Positions 16,664-24,190 of a DNA stretch of 64,000 bases are shown piece after piece (position 1 is the stretch's first letter; the number at the start of each line of letters is the position of its first letter). A model generated the notes under the pieces. It was not told the origin of the DNA. It searched no databases and saw nothing but the letters and a program-made list of their open reading frames with translations. The stretch is from Aquisphaera insulae (GTDB lineage: Bacteria; Planctomycetota; Planctomycetia; Isosphaerales; Isosphaeraceae): assembly GCF_011064615.1 (NCBI RefSeq), contig NZ_JAALJH010000048.1:1-64000 (forward strand), given 5' to 3'. A program made the position numbers and the translations under genes.

Positions 16664-17116
16664 ATGGAGGCGATACCCTTGACGGCTCGAAAGTTCGCGA
16701 AATGGGCTTCCTCTCGCGGCATGCCCGAGGGCACGATCGAGGACCTCCTCCGGTACGCGGCCACGCCCGAGGAGATGCAGGAGGCGATCGACCAGGAGGA
16801 GCCTGCGCCGCCGGTCGACACGCTCGAAGGCATCATCGAGATGACGGACAAGGACCCGATGGGGATCTCCCCCCGAGCCAACGGCTTCGTCCTGATCGGC
16901 GCCTGTCCGAATGGCGATCCGATCGCCATCGACGTCGCCGACGAGCCGGGGTCGGTCTGGTACATCGGCCACGAGACGATGTCCTCCGAGCCGTTGCGAG
17001 AGGTCTCGATCAGGGTTGCCGGAGACCTGACGGAAATGCTCAGCGGCATGGCCGAAGGCACGTTCCCGTACGACTCGTACGAGGCGAAGGAACGGCTGCG
17101 TCCGCCGGGGAGCTGA
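16664..17116 (+). CDS. SMI1/KNR4 (SUKH)-like protein
   Basis: This protein has 150 residues from the ATG at 16664. A TTG at 16679 has a better-spaced GGAGG (16666-16670), so the true start may be five codons later. The C-terminal two-thirds shows a SUKH-like pattern: PRANGFVLIGACPNGDPIAI, DVADEPGSVWYIGHETM, then a helix (VAGDLTEMLSGMAEG). SUKH proteins are common immunity proteins against bacterial toxins and also occur as orphans. No toxin gene is next to it. Confidence 0.65.
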   Translation: MEAIPLTARKFAKWASSRGMPEGTIEDLLRYAATPEEMQEAIDQEEPAPPVDTLEGIIEMTDKDPMGISPRANGFVLIGACPNGDPIAIDVADEPGSVWYIGHETMSSEPLREVSIRVAGDLTEMLSGMAEGTFPYDSYEAKERLRPPGS

Positions 17117-17195
17117 GCGATCCTTGCACTCGCTGGCGCCGGCCCGTGGCGGGCAGGTCCGCCTCGAATGCGAGGTGGCGGAGGGGAGCTGAACC

Positions 17196-17540
17196 GTGGC
17201 GCGATTCGTCATCCGACTCGATCCCCGCCGGCTCGACAACCCTGATCTCGATATCCGCTACGCCCTCCCCGACCTTCTGGCCGATCGGTCCGGCGGGATC
17301 ATCACCGATGACGGCTACGACTACGTCGGAGAGGAGCCGTCACTCCTCCTTTTCCTACAGTCGGAGGACGTCGAGCGAGCACTTGCCTGCATCGTCGACG
17401 TCATCGAGAAGACCCGCGTCCTGGAAAATGACCTGCACAGGGCAGTCAGAGTCGCCATCGAGACGGGACGCGGCCACGAGGTCATCTATCCTCCCGACGA
17501 TCCGGGGCCGTTCCTCCCCGGCTCGCAACCCGACGCCTGA
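17196..17540 (+). CDS. Small duplicated protein, copy A
   Basis: This is a 114-residue protein with a GTG start after GGGGAGCTGAACC. It reads as a compact alpha/beta domain: FVIRLDPRRLDNPDLDIRY, LPDLLADRSGGIITDDGYDY, LLLFLQSEDVERALACIVDV, ending in a Pro/Asp-rich tail. A second copy at 20960 differs by only about five residues (for example Ala to Val at 23, Asp to Glu at 29, VG to AA in the YDY stretch). It is followed after about 0.7 kb by HEAT-repeat copy A. Family unknown; the conserved DDGYDY segment suggests a ligand or partner surface. Confidence 0.75.
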   Translation: MARFVIRLDPRRLDNPDLDIRYALPDLLADRSGGIITDDGYDYVGEEPSLLLFLQSEDVERALACIVDVIEKTRVLENDLHRAVRVAIETGRGHEVIYPPDDPGPFLPGSQPDA

Positions 17541-17605
17541 TCTGTCGGGGAAGCAGACTCTCCCAGCCGAGGTATTCTAGAATATAAAGAGTCGAAACAG
17601 GTAAA

Positions 17606-18037
17606 ATGGCGAAGCTTACGAAAGAGCAGTTCCTGGCGACCTTCGGTGAGTCGCGGCATCGCGTCGATGGCGAAGGCCCTCCGTTCGACTTCTGGCCCTA
17701 CTTTGATGCGATCCCGATCGCCGATTTCGAAGGCCATGACTGCTCGGCCGGCATTGTTGACAACGTCTGGCGCATGTCGCCGGGGCCCTATGAGCACGTC
17801 CTGGTCAATTCCGAGGATCGCAACGTCTTCATGGTTCTTGTTCTGGACGGCGAATTGCGCGTCGTCCATGGCCACAGGTTGATGGATCTCAACCGGGAAT
17901 ACGGCCTGGACTCGTCGAATCAAGCTTGTGCGGGCCTGCCGTGCGCAATCGCCGGACGAGGGAGGACTTCATGGCCGATCCGCGTTGCAAGACCTGCGGC
18001 GGACCGATGGTCCGAAAGAGCAGGGCAAGGCTCCTGA
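17606..18037 (+). CDS. Hypothetical protein with degraded C-terminus
   Basis: The ATG at 17606 opens a 143-codon frame. Residues 1-105 look like a real small domain (LTKEQFLATFGESRHRVDGE, YFDAIPIADFEGHDCSAGIV, HVLVNSEDRNVFMVLVLDGE, HGHRLMDLNREYGL). The last 40 residues have the composition of noncoding frame and overlap the start of the next gene by 67 nt, so the 3' part may be damaged by a deletion near 17917. An AT-rich stretch, TATTCTAGAATATAAAG at about 17572-17588, lies just upstream and may hold a promoter. Family unknown. Confidence 0.55.
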   Translation: MAKLTKEQFLATFGESRHRVDGEGPPFDFWPYFDAIPIADFEGHDCSAGIVDNVWRMSPGPYEHVLVNSEDRNVFMVLVLDGELRVVHGHRLMDLNREYGLDSSNQACAGLPCAIAGRGRTSWPIRVARPAADRWSERAGQGS

Positions 18038-18219
18038 TCGTCGGGCTGTTGATGGCCGCCGCGCCGGCGGTCGCCACATACGTGCCGATCCTCTGGGCGC
18101 CGGCGATCATCTCGGCGTTGACGGGCCTGTACCTGATCGCGTGGGCGGCGTGCGGGAAGGGGTACTGGTGCCGCGAATGCAAGCGGTTCAGCCTGCTCCG
18201 TCCCGGAGGTCTTGCCTGA
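17971..18219 (+). CDS. Small zinc-ribbon membrane protein
   Basis: This 82-residue protein is read from the ATG at 17971, preceded by GGGAGG. It starts MADPRCKTCGGPMVRKS and later has CGKGYWCRECKRF, so paired Cys-x2-Cys motifs could form one zinc ribbon across two membrane helices (LLIVGLLMAAAPAVATYVPI and IISALTGLYLIAWAAC). Function unknown. It overlaps the tail of the preceding gene and lies 52 nt before HEAT copy A. The second copy of the duplicated block lacks this gene. Confidence 0.65.
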   Translation: MADPRCKTCGGPMVRKSRARLLIVGLLMAAAPAVATYVPILWAPAIISALTGLYLIAWAACGKGYWCRECKRFSLLRPGGLA

Positions 18220-18271
18220 TCGGGAGCAGCGATACCCTACTCGTCGACCGCTCACCCGGAAGGAGACGCCC

Positions 18272-18892
18272 GTGGAACAGCTCGAACGCTGGCTGGACGC
18301 GATCAACCGCACGGACCTCTCGGACCCGGGCCGCCGGGAGAGGGCCCTGGACGAGATGCGCGCGGCCGACGGGTCGGCCGTGTTCGACCGGCTCCGAGAG
18401 CGGCTGGCGGCCGACGATCCCGAGGCCCGCTGCGCGGTCATCACGGCCCTGGTCTTGCTCGATGCCCGGCGGGCGGTCGAGCCCGTGGCGGCCATGCTCT
18501 CCGACCCGGACGCGACGGTCCGCTGGCACGCCTGCGGGTGCCTGCACGATTTCGGCGACGATCGAGCCGTCCCGGCGCTCTGCACGGTCATGCGGGACGA
18601 TCCCGATCCCCAGGTGCGCGGCACGGCCGCGTATGCCCTGGGCGGCATCGCCAGCCCGGCTGCAATCCCGGACCTGCTCGCGGTGCTCGGCTCGGACAAC
18701 GAGTACGACGAACTGGGCCACTCGCCCAGCTCCTCGGCCGCGACGGCACTCGACGACATCCTGGGCACGGACGAGACGCGGATCCGGGCCGGGGATCACC
18801 TCCGTCGGCTGGCCGGGCGCGAGCCGGACCTCGCACGATTGCGGAGCGAGGCGAAGGCCCTGCACGAGCGATGGTCGGGCGGTCGCGCCTGA
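18272..18892 (+). CDS. HEAT-repeat protein, copy A
   Basis: This is a 206-residue protein with a GTG start after AAGGAGA. It shows PBS-lyase/HEAT-type helical repeats: ARCAVITALVLLDARRAVEP, DATVRWHACGCLHDFGDDRA, PQVRGTAAYALGGIASPAAI, and a fourth partial repeat. Such proteins are scaffolds for protein binding, with no enzyme motif visible. Copy B at 21387 has the same length and is almost identical in DNA. Its close association with the 114-residue protein in both copies suggests the two act together. Reading frames and start sites are kept in both copies. Confidence 0.85.
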   Translation: MEQLERWLDAINRTDLSDPGRRERALDEMRAADGSAVFDRLRERLAADDPEARCAVITALVLLDARRAVEPVAAMLSDPDATVRWHACGCLHDFGDDRAVPALCTVMRDDPDPQVRGTAAYALGGIASPAAIPDLLAVLGSDNEYDELGHSPSSSAATALDDILGTDETRIRAGDHLRRLAGREPDLARLRSEAKALHERWSGGRA

Positions 18893-18901
18893 TCGGGCTG
18901 G

Positions 18902-19294
18902 TCAGGCCGGCGCGAGCCGTGGCACCGGGTAGGCCAGGATCTCCGCATCGACGGAGACAATCGTCAACGCGTGCTCGATCGCCTGTGCGACGAGCAGGCG
19001 GTCGAACGGGTCGCGATGGAGGGGCGGCAGGTTGGCGAGGTGGGGCATCGCGGCCTCATCGATGGCCAGGGCTGCGATGCCGTGGGCTTCTCGTTGCAGG
19101 GGCAGATACCTCGCCGGTGGTGCTGGCAGGGGCAGTTTGTCGAGGCCGTGCTTGATGACCGCTTCCCAGATCGAGACGACGCTCAGGTAAACCTCGTTCG
19201 CCGGATCCCGGATGGCCCGGGCGAAGGACGCGGGCAGCCTGGAATCGGCCGAGATGTACCGGAGAAAGACATGAGTGTCGAGCAAGAGTCTCAT
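18902..19294 (-). CDS. vapC: PIN-domain toxin (VapC family)
   Basis: This 130-residue PIN-domain ribonuclease is the predicted toxin of a type II pair. Acidic residues of the metal site are visible: Asp6 (LLLDTHVFL), Glu44 (VSIWEAVIKHG), Asp95 and/or Asp98 (HRDPFDRLLVAQA) and Asp116 (IVSVDAEI). Its ATG overlaps the stop codon of the antitoxin gene as ATGA, which indicates translational coupling. VapC toxins cleave tRNA or rRNA; the target of this one is unknown. It is transcribed against the surrounding plus-strand array, and its 3' end is 9 nt from the end of HEAT copy A. Confidence 0.92.
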   Translation of the reverse strand: MRLLLDTHVFLRYISADSRLPASFARAIRDPANEVYLSVVSIWEAVIKHGLDKLPLPAPPARYLPLQREAHGIAALAIDEAAMPHLANLPPLHRDPFDRLLVAQAIEHALTIVSVDAEILAYPVPRLAPA

Positions 19295-19530
19295 CGCCCT
19301 TCGAAGTCCCGGATGAGATCCTCGGGCAGGGGGGCGTCGAGGTCGGGCGGGACGGTGAACGAGCCGGCGGCCAGTCCGAACGGACGCGGCCCATGGGGGG
19401 GGACGGCTAGCGGGCGGAGCTCGGCCACCGGCCGGCCCTCGCGAGAGACGACGAGGTGCTCGCCGGCCTCGACGCGGGCGAGCAGGCCCGTGGGGTCTCG
19501 CAGCAGGTCCTGAAGGCTGATGATCTCCAT
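19291..19530 (-). CDS. Phd/YefM-family antitoxin
   Basis: This 79-residue antitoxin is paired with the PIN toxin (4-nt overlap). The N-terminal half is a typical Phd/YefM DNA-binding fold (SLQDLLRDPTGLLARVEAGE, HLVVSREGRPVAELRPL). The C-terminal half (FGLAAGSFTVPPDLDAPLPE, DLIRDFEG) is the short acidic toxin-binding arm seen with VapC partners. Such proteins neutralise the toxin and repress their own operon. The region just upstream (19531-19560), where the plus-strand gene at 19658 also begins its leader, should carry the operator. Confidence 0.92.
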   Translation of the reverse strand: MEIISLQDLLRDPTGLLARVEAGEHLVVSREGRPVAELRPLAVPPHGPRPFGLAAGSFTVPPDLDAPLPEDLIRDFEGR

Positions 19531-19657
19531 ACCAACACTCTATCAAACCCTGACCATGCAAGGGAGATGGGTACGTCGTCGCACTGTCCCTGCGGCGGGG
19601 GGACCCGACATCGAGCCCCGGCATTCCTCGTACCGCCGCGGCGGATGTCGTGCTACC

Positions 19658-20185
19658 ATGGGCGAGTCGAAGCGGCGGTCCGCTGAACCCGGAGTCAGGC
19701 CGCGCGAGGTCATCGGCTTGCGATCCCATCCGAAGGTCAACGGCCTGCCTCTCCCCGAGGTCCTTGTCCTCCTGATGCGTCAGGGACGATGGATCCATCC
19801 GGGCGATGCGCGACTGCGCGAGGTGATCCCCTTCCTGATCGAGCCGGTCGACTTCCTGGGCTCGGCGAAGGCGATGGCTGCCGAGTCGACGGGATTCCTT
19901 GCCGATAACCCGCGAGACTCCAGGATCTTCCACGAAGTCCGAGGCAGCCGCCTGGCCGAGCCGGTCGAGTTGCCCTGGCGAGACGTGGAGCGGTCCTTGC
20001 TCGTGGCGGTCAATCGGTATCCGGGAGACGACGTCGGGATCGGCCTGGATTACCGCACCGATGACACCGATCCTCGCGTCATCGCGAGCGACTGGGGGAC
20101 CGGCGAGGTTTGTCTCTGGCGCGAGGTCGCTCCCACGTTCAGCGAGTTCGCGAGGCGCCTCGGCCTGGGGCATCGCACGATCTGA
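19658..20185 (+). CDS. SMI1/KNR4-like (SUKH) hypothetical protein
   Basis: This is a 175-residue protein from the ATG at 19658. The upstream frame overlaps the antitoxin start and looks noncoding. It has a globular alpha/beta sequence that ends with the SUKH-like pattern GIGLDYRTDDTDPRVIASDW, then CLWREVAPTFSEFARRLGL. Earlier stretches are LPEVLVLLMRQGRWIHPGDA and REVIPFLIEPVDFLG. The family suggests an immunity or binding role. The neighbours offer no obvious partner toxin. Confidence 0.55.
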   Translation: MGESKRRSAEPGVRPREVIGLRSHPKVNGLPLPEVLVLLMRQGRWIHPGDARLREVIPFLIEPVDFLGSAKAMAAESTGFLADNPRDSRIFHEVRGSRLAEPVELPWRDVERSLLVAVNRYPGDDVGIGLDYRTDDTDPRVIASDWGTGEVCLWREVAPTFSEFARRLGLGHRTI

Positions 20186-20335
20186 CCGCACGCTGCAGCG
20201 GGCCCATCTCGCCGCGTCGCTTTGTGCTACGATCTTGGATCATCCTGGAGGGCCGGCTGCGGCGGTTTCGTGTCCTCCCCGGCATGGATCGTCAGGGTGA
20301 CTCGCCGGGCACCGATGAGGAGCTGCGGAGGATCG

Positions 20336-20782
20336 ATGAACCGCATTGCGTTCGATTCCTTTTCCGTCGTCGCTTTCCCCGGCTGGGAGGACTTCACCGA
20401 GACCATCGAGGCCGACGAGCCTCCCTTCACTCTGGCACGCGGCGATGGGGCCGGGGCACTGCAATTCTCCATCGCCCTCTTCACGAACGGTCCGGTCCCC
20501 AACCCGACCCCAGACCAGCTCTACGAGATGGTCTTGAGATTCGCCGAGGCGCGGGGCCTGGACGCGCCGGCCGAGGTCGTCCTCGAGTCGTCTCCCCTTC
20601 GGCTCGCGGCCGGCAGTTTCGAATGGGGGGAGGACTTCCTCCGGATCTGGCAGGTCTCTGATGGTCGCAACTTCGCATTCGTCACGTACACTTGTGAATC
20701 GGGCCAGCAAGGGCGAGAATTGGGCGACGCTGAGCGGATCGTCCGCAGCATCCGGTTCCGAGACTCGGGAGGCGACGTCTGA
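20336..20782 (+). CDS. Hypothetical protein, possibly DcrB/PsbP-like fold
   Basis: This 148-residue protein is read from the ATG at 20336 with GGAGG 5 nt upstream. The order of strands and the end (FAFVTYTCESGQQGRELGDA, ERIVRSIRF) recall the DcrB/DUF1795-type or PsbP-like fold, also used by some immunity proteins; that is a weak match by eye. There is no signal peptide. It lies between the SUKH-like gene and copy B of the duplicated block. Confidence 0.6.
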   Translation: MNRIAFDSFSVVAFPGWEDFTETIEADEPPFTLARGDGAGALQFSIALFTNGPVPNPTPDQLYEMVLRFAEARGLDAPAEVVLESSPLRLAAGSFEWGEDFLRIWQVSDGRNFAFVTYTCESGQQGRELGDAERIVRSIRFRDSGGDV

Positions 20783-20959
20783 CCTCTGGTCGTAGTGAGA
20801 CTCGCCCGCCACGAGGCGTCTCCCGATACCAGGGTTCTGCATAGCAGTGCGGCTCATGGGCCTCGTTCCGGCAGATGCACGGAACCCAACGCCTCCATCG
20901 GCTTACGCTTGCTCGGCTCCTGCTAAAACGTGCTCGGCGCTTGAGGGGGGAGCTGAACC

Positions 20960-21304
20960 GTGGCGCGATTCGTCATCCGACTCGATCCCCGCCGGCTCGA
21001 CAACCCTGATCTCGATATCCGCTACGTCCTCCCCGACCTTCTGGCCGAGCGGTCCGGCGGGATCATCACCGATGACGGCTACGACTACGCCGCAGAGGAG
21101 CCGTCACTCCTCCTCTTCCTACAGTCGGAGGACGTCGAGCGAGCACTTGCCTGCATCGTCGACGTCATCGAGAGGACCCGCGTCCTGGAAAATGACCTGC
21201 ACAGGGCAGTCAGAGTCGCCATCGAGACGGGACGCGGCCACGAGGTCATCTATCCTCCCGACGATCCGGGGCCGTTCCTCCCCGGCTCGCAACCCGACGC
21301 CTGA
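20960..21304 (+). CDS. Small duplicated protein, copy B
   Basis: This is the second copy of the 114-residue protein at 17196, with the same GTG start, the same ribosome site (GGGGGGAGCTGAACC) and the same length. About five residues differ between the copies, and most of the DNA changes are single substitutions, so the duplication is recent and both copies remain open. Here it is directly followed by HEAT copy B. Family unknown. Confidence 0.75.
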   Translation: MARFVIRLDPRRLDNPDLDIRYVLPDLLAERSGGIITDDGYDYAAEEPSLLLFLQSEDVERALACIVDVIERTRVLENDLHRAVRVAIETGRGHEVIYPPDDPGPFLPGSQPDA

Positions 21305-21386
21305 CCTCGCGCGGCGGCGGACTCTCCCCGTCGAGGTCTTCTTGCTGCCCTTCGGGCACACCCGGCCCACCGCAAGGGAGACGCCC

Positions 21387-22007
21387 GTGGAACAGCTCGA
21401 ATGCTGGCTGGACGCGATCAACCGCACGGACCTCTCGGATCCGGGCCGACGGGAGAGGGCCCTGGAGGAGATGCGTGCGGCCGACGGAGCGGCCGTGTTC
21501 GACCAGCTCCGAGATCGTCTCGCGTCCGCCGATCCCGAGGCCCGCTGCGAGGTCATCACGGCCCTGGTCTTGCTCGATGCCCGGCGGGCGGTCGAGCCCG
21601 TGGCGGCCATGCTCTCCGACCCGGACGCGACGGTCCGCTGGCACGCCTGCGGGTGCTTGCACGATTTCGGCGACGATCGAGCCGTCCCGCCGCTCTGCAC
21701 GGTCATGCGGGACGATCCCGATCCCCAGGTGCGCGGCACGGCCGCGTATGCCCTGGGCGGCATCGGCAGCCCGGCCGCGATCCCGGACCTGCTCGCGGTG
21801 CTCGGCTCGGACAGCGAATACGACGAACTGGGCCACTCGCCCAGCTCCTCGGCCGCGACGGCAATCGACGACATCCTGGGCACGGACGAGACGCGGATCC
21901 GGGTCGGGGATCACCTCTGCCGGCTGGCCGGGCACGAGCCGGACCTCGCCCGATTGCGGAGCGAGGCAGAGTCGCTGTACGAGCGATGGTCGGGCGGTCG
22001 CGCCTGA
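21387..22007 (+). CDS. HEAT-repeat protein, copy B
   Basis: This is a 206-residue HEAT-repeat protein with a GTG start at 21387, the second copy of 18272-18892. It has the same length and repeat layout, with scattered substitutions (Arg to Cys at 6, Asp to Glu in RALEEMRA, DRLASADPEARCEV for ERLAADDPEARCAV). Changes cluster on repeat surfaces in the first third, which could mean diversifying partner specificity or simple drift. It follows the 114-residue gene by 82 nt. Confidence 0.85.
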   Translation: MEQLECWLDAINRTDLSDPGRRERALEEMRAADGAAVFDQLRDRLASADPEARCEVITALVLLDARRAVEPVAAMLSDPDATVRWHACGCLHDFGDDRAVPPLCTVMRDDPDPQVRGTAAYALGGIGSPAAIPDLLAVLGSDSEYDELGHSPSSSAATAIDDILGTDETRIRVGDHLCRLAGHEPDLARLRSEAESLYERWSGGRA

Positions 22008-22013
22008 CCGCAC

Positions 22014-22268
22014 GTGGTTGACCACCTCGCGATCTCCGTCGGCTCCGAGTCGGTCGTCGCGGAACCGACGGCTCGCCTTCGCGCCGCAGCCGTGCCGATC
22101 CTGGATGGACCGCGCCGCACCGGGGAAGGATACTACGGGAGCCACGTGCCGGATCCCGAGGGCAGCCGCATCGAGCTCGCGGAGTCGGTCCGCGGAGTCG
22201 AGGCGGCGGCCGGGGGTCGAGGTCTTGCCCGGAGAGTCGATCATGAGTGCGATGTTCTGGCAGCATGA
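22014..22268 (+). pseudogene. Fragment of a glyoxalase/VOC-family gene
   Basis: The frame from GTG at 22014 reads MVDHLAISVGSESVVAEPTA, RLRAAAVPILDGPRRTGEGY and VPDPEGSRIELAES. This is the C-terminal half of a VOC (glyoxalase/bleomycin resistance) domain, including the YGSHVPDPEGSRIEL end that normally carries a metal-ligand Glu. The N-terminal half is missing upstream, and the last 25 residues of this frame are unrelated and overlap the next gene. Likely a remnant left by recombination. Confidence 0.6.
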
Positions 22269-22785
22269 GACGCCCTATCGGCCGGACGCCGAGGCGGCGC
22301 TGCGGGAACTTCAGGCCAATATCTCCCGCGACGTCGGCTTCGACCTCTCGAGGCTCGTCCGGAATCGGATCGCGGACATGGCCGAGGCCGTCCGATCCTG
22401 CGAGCAGGCCGATCCGAACAACCTGCTGGAGCGCCACCGCGACGGCCTCCGCCGACTTCGCGAGATCGAGGCCCGCGGCGTCCCGCCGGAGCCGGCGGCC
22501 GGGCTAGCCCTGCTGAAGGAGATCGAGGCCGTGGATTCGGACGATGTCCCCGGAATCCTCGCCCTCACGGGCCTCTCGACCGCATGGGAGGAGTGGAAGG
22601 CCCGGGTGCTCCCGCCGGCGGAGATCGAGGCGCTCTTCGGCACGGCCACCCCTTCGGAAAGGGAGGTCGGCGAGGGCGTCGATCGGCTCGCCGCCTCGCT
22701 GCACCCCGCGATGGCCGCCTGTTTCCCCGTCTACCGGGATGGTCGGCCGGAGTCGTGGTGCTTCATCGGATCTACGGGGGATTGA
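22243..22785 (+). CDS. Hypothetical helical protein
   Basis: This is a 180-residue protein from the ATG at 22243, which has GGAGAG about 8 nt upstream. It is helical and charged (AEAALRELQANISRDVGFDL, LERHRDGLRRLREIEARG), and ends in FPVYRDGRPESWCFIGSTGD. I do not recognise the family. It begins inside the VOC remnant, so that remnant was probably formed when this cassette was placed here. Confidence 0.6.
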   Translation: MSAMFWQHETPYRPDAEAALRELQANISRDVGFDLSRLVRNRIADMAEAVRSCEQADPNNLLERHRDGLRRLREIEARGVPPEPAAGLALLKEIEAVDSDDVPGILALTGLSTAWEEWKARVLPPAEIEALFGTATPSEREVGEGVDRLAASLHPAMAACFPVYRDGRPESWCFIGSTGD

Positions 22786-22884
22786 AGGCGTCGTCGTCGC
22801 GATGCGATCGTCGCGAGGAGTCCCCTGACCTCGGCGGCGCGAAGCCGGCGGGATGTCGGGCGGTGAGAGGTCGGAGAGATCGCG

Positions 22885-23241
22885 ATGGGTTGGACCGAGG
22901 ACATCCGTGCCCAATATCCCGACTGGGGGACGGACACCGCCTTGGCGCGGTGGCCTCGGGTCCGGGAGCGGCTCCATGTGGGTCAGCACGTCCGCGGTCA
23001 CGTCATCGCTCGTGCCCCGTTCGGTGTCTGGCTCGACATCAACGCCGGGCACCCGGCATTGCTGCTGATACCGGAGATGGAGGGGGCCCGGGAACGCCGA
23101 ATCACGTTCGACGACTATCCCGCCATCGACGAGCTCCTGGAGGCCCGAATCATTGCGCTCGGGGAACGCGGCGAGATCGGGCTCACGCAGCAAGAGGGCG
23201 ATATTGCCGATATTCGCCGGGGCCTCCATAATCGTGGATGA
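22885..23241 (+). CDS. S1-like domain protein
   Basis: This 118-residue protein is read from the ATG at 22885 with GGAGAG upstream. Residues 28-100 resemble a single S1/OB-fold RNA-binding domain: VGQHVRGHVIARAPFGVWLD, HPALLLIPEM, then RIIALGERGEIGLTQQ. Standalone S1 domains bind RNA or ribosome-associated partners. It is 46 nt before hicB, so it may be read together with the hicBA pair. Confidence 0.6.
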   Translation: MGWTEDIRAQYPDWGTDTALARWPRVRERLHVGQHVRGHVIARAPFGVWLDINAGHPALLLIPEMEGARERRITFDDYPAIDELLEARIIALGERGEIGLTQQEGDIADIRRGLHNRG

Positions 23242-23287
23242 GCGTTTTCGCGGATCGATCGACTCCGCGAGAATCCGGGAGGCGCAT

Positions 23288-23506
23288 ATGAAACTGACCG
23301 CGGTCTTCGTCCAGGTTCCCGAAGGGGGCTATGTAGCCTTCGTCGAGGAACTGCCTGGCGCCAATACTCAGGGGGCGACCCTCGAGGAGGCCCGGGAGAA
23401 TCTCCGTGAGGCCGTCGCCCTGGTCGTCGAGAGCAATCGAGAACTCGCCGAGGAATCATTGCATGGCCAGGTCGTGACCCGCGAACCCCTCGACCTTTCG
23501 GCATGA
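23288..23506 (+). CDS. hicB: HicB-family antitoxin
   Basis: This 72-residue protein is read from the ATG at 23288 with GGGAGG upstream. It has the partial RNase H-like HicB fold: VQVPEGGYVAFVEELPGANT, QGATLEEARENLREAVALVV. There is no obvious C-terminal DNA-binding domain, as in short HicB proteins. It overlaps the next gene by 4 nt (ATGA). It should bind and neutralise HicA. Confidence 0.92.
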   Translation: MKLTAVFVQVPEGGYVAFVEELPGANTQGATLEEARENLREAVALVVESNRELAEESLHGQVVTREPLDLSA

Positions 23507-23688
23507 AACGCCGCGACCTCGTCATTCACCTCGAGTCGCATGGGTGCCGGCTCCTCCGCGAGGGAGGCAAGCACAGCATTTATGTGAATCCTGCCACGAA
23601 TGCAACATCGGCCGTGCCTCGGCATACCGAAATCTACGAGTTCCTGGCGCGAAAGATCTGCCGCGATCTTCAGGTCCCGCCTCCGTGA
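23503..23688 (+). CDS. hicA: HicA-family mRNA interferase toxin
   Basis: This is a 61-residue double-stranded-RNA-binding-fold toxin: MKRRDLVIHLESHGCRLLRE, GGKHSIYVNP with the catalytic His24, and a helix EIYEFLARKICRDL. HicA cleaves mRNA independently of translation. The gene order is antitoxin first, the reverse of the classical hicAB, which also occurs in nature. Confidence 0.92.
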   Translation: MKRRDLVIHLESHGCRLLREGGKHSIYVNPATNATSAVPRHTEIYEFLARKICRDLQVPPP

Positions 23689-23756
23689 CGTGGTAAACGT
23701 GACGAACCGGCGGCCCTGCCTCGCGGGATATCCGGACACGTCTTCGAGTACTCGCG

Positions 23757-24053
23757 ATGCTCCTTCCGAAGATGCACGTCGAAACCGCCGCGAACGGCCA
23801 CCTCACGCTGAGCTGGCCGGATGCCGGGCCGCTGTTCTACCGCGCCTTGCTCGTGCGGCTCCGTCTCTTACACGGCCTCCGGCGTTCGGGCCGCTCCGTT
23901 GAGTCGCCCGATGCAGTCCTCTTGCCGGACCTCGTCGGCAATGGCATCCGGCTGCTGACGGGATGGGACCACTGGAGCGGCTACTCCCTGCTCGCCGTGG
24001 ACCAGGCAGTAGACGATATGTTGAGGCGACTGTCCGGCCGAATGACCGTCTGA
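23757..24053 (+). CDS. Small hypothetical protein, end of array
   Basis: This is a 98-residue protein from the ATG at 23757; an ATG at 23772 is also possible and starts a better fold (MHVETAANGHLTLSWPDAG). It reads as a small alpha/beta protein (LLPDLVGNGIRLLTGWDHWS, YSLLAVDQAVDDMLRRLSG). Family unknown. It is the last gene of the plus-strand array and converges with the surface protein gene. Confidence 0.55.
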   Translation: MLLPKMHVETAANGHLTLSWPDAGPLFYRALLVRLRLLHGLRRSGRSVESPDAVLLPDLVGNGIRLLTGWDHWSGYSLLAVDQAVDDMLRRLSGRMTV

Positions 24054-24110
24054 GGTGGGGATGGGTTCATCCGGCGGAGCCGCGCGCCGGTTGAGCCGCC
24101 GCAATGAAGC

Positions 24111-24151
24111 GTCCGCGGCGCCGGGCCTGAGAGGGGGCCGGGGCCGCGGAC
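24111..24151. terminator. GC-rich hairpin between convergent genes
   Basis: GTCCGCGGCGCCGGGCC pairs with GGCCGGGGCCGCGGAC across an 8-nt loop (TGAGAGGG), with one or two imperfect positions. It lies between the stop of the last array gene (24053) and the stop of the surface protein gene (24191), as expected for a terminator serving both strands. There is no U-tract. Confidence 0.5.
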
Positions 24152-24190
24152 GATCTCGATCGGGGGGATTCGAAGGACCTTCGATCTCGG

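Larger units (their letters stand above)
17184..18892 (+). repeat. Segmental duplication, copy A
   Basis: Two blocks here match copy B closely: 17184-17540 (114-residue gene with its ribosome site) and about 18263-18892 (HEAT gene with its ribosome site). The 0.72 kb between them (the 17606 and 17971 genes) is absent from copy B, where the spacer is only about 75 nt. This may be either an insertion in A or a deletion in B. Confidence 0.85.
20948..22007 (+). repeat. Segmental duplication, copy B
   Basis: This compact copy of the block at 17184-18892 has only about 75 nt between its two duplicated genes. Similarity begins at the ribosome site of the 114-residue gene and ends at the stop codon of the HEAT gene, so the duplicated units coincide with gene borders. 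Confidence 0.85.

Noticed and set aside
13340..24053. Integron cassette array
   Set aside because: No integron integrase gene and no recognisable attC hairpins between the small genes.
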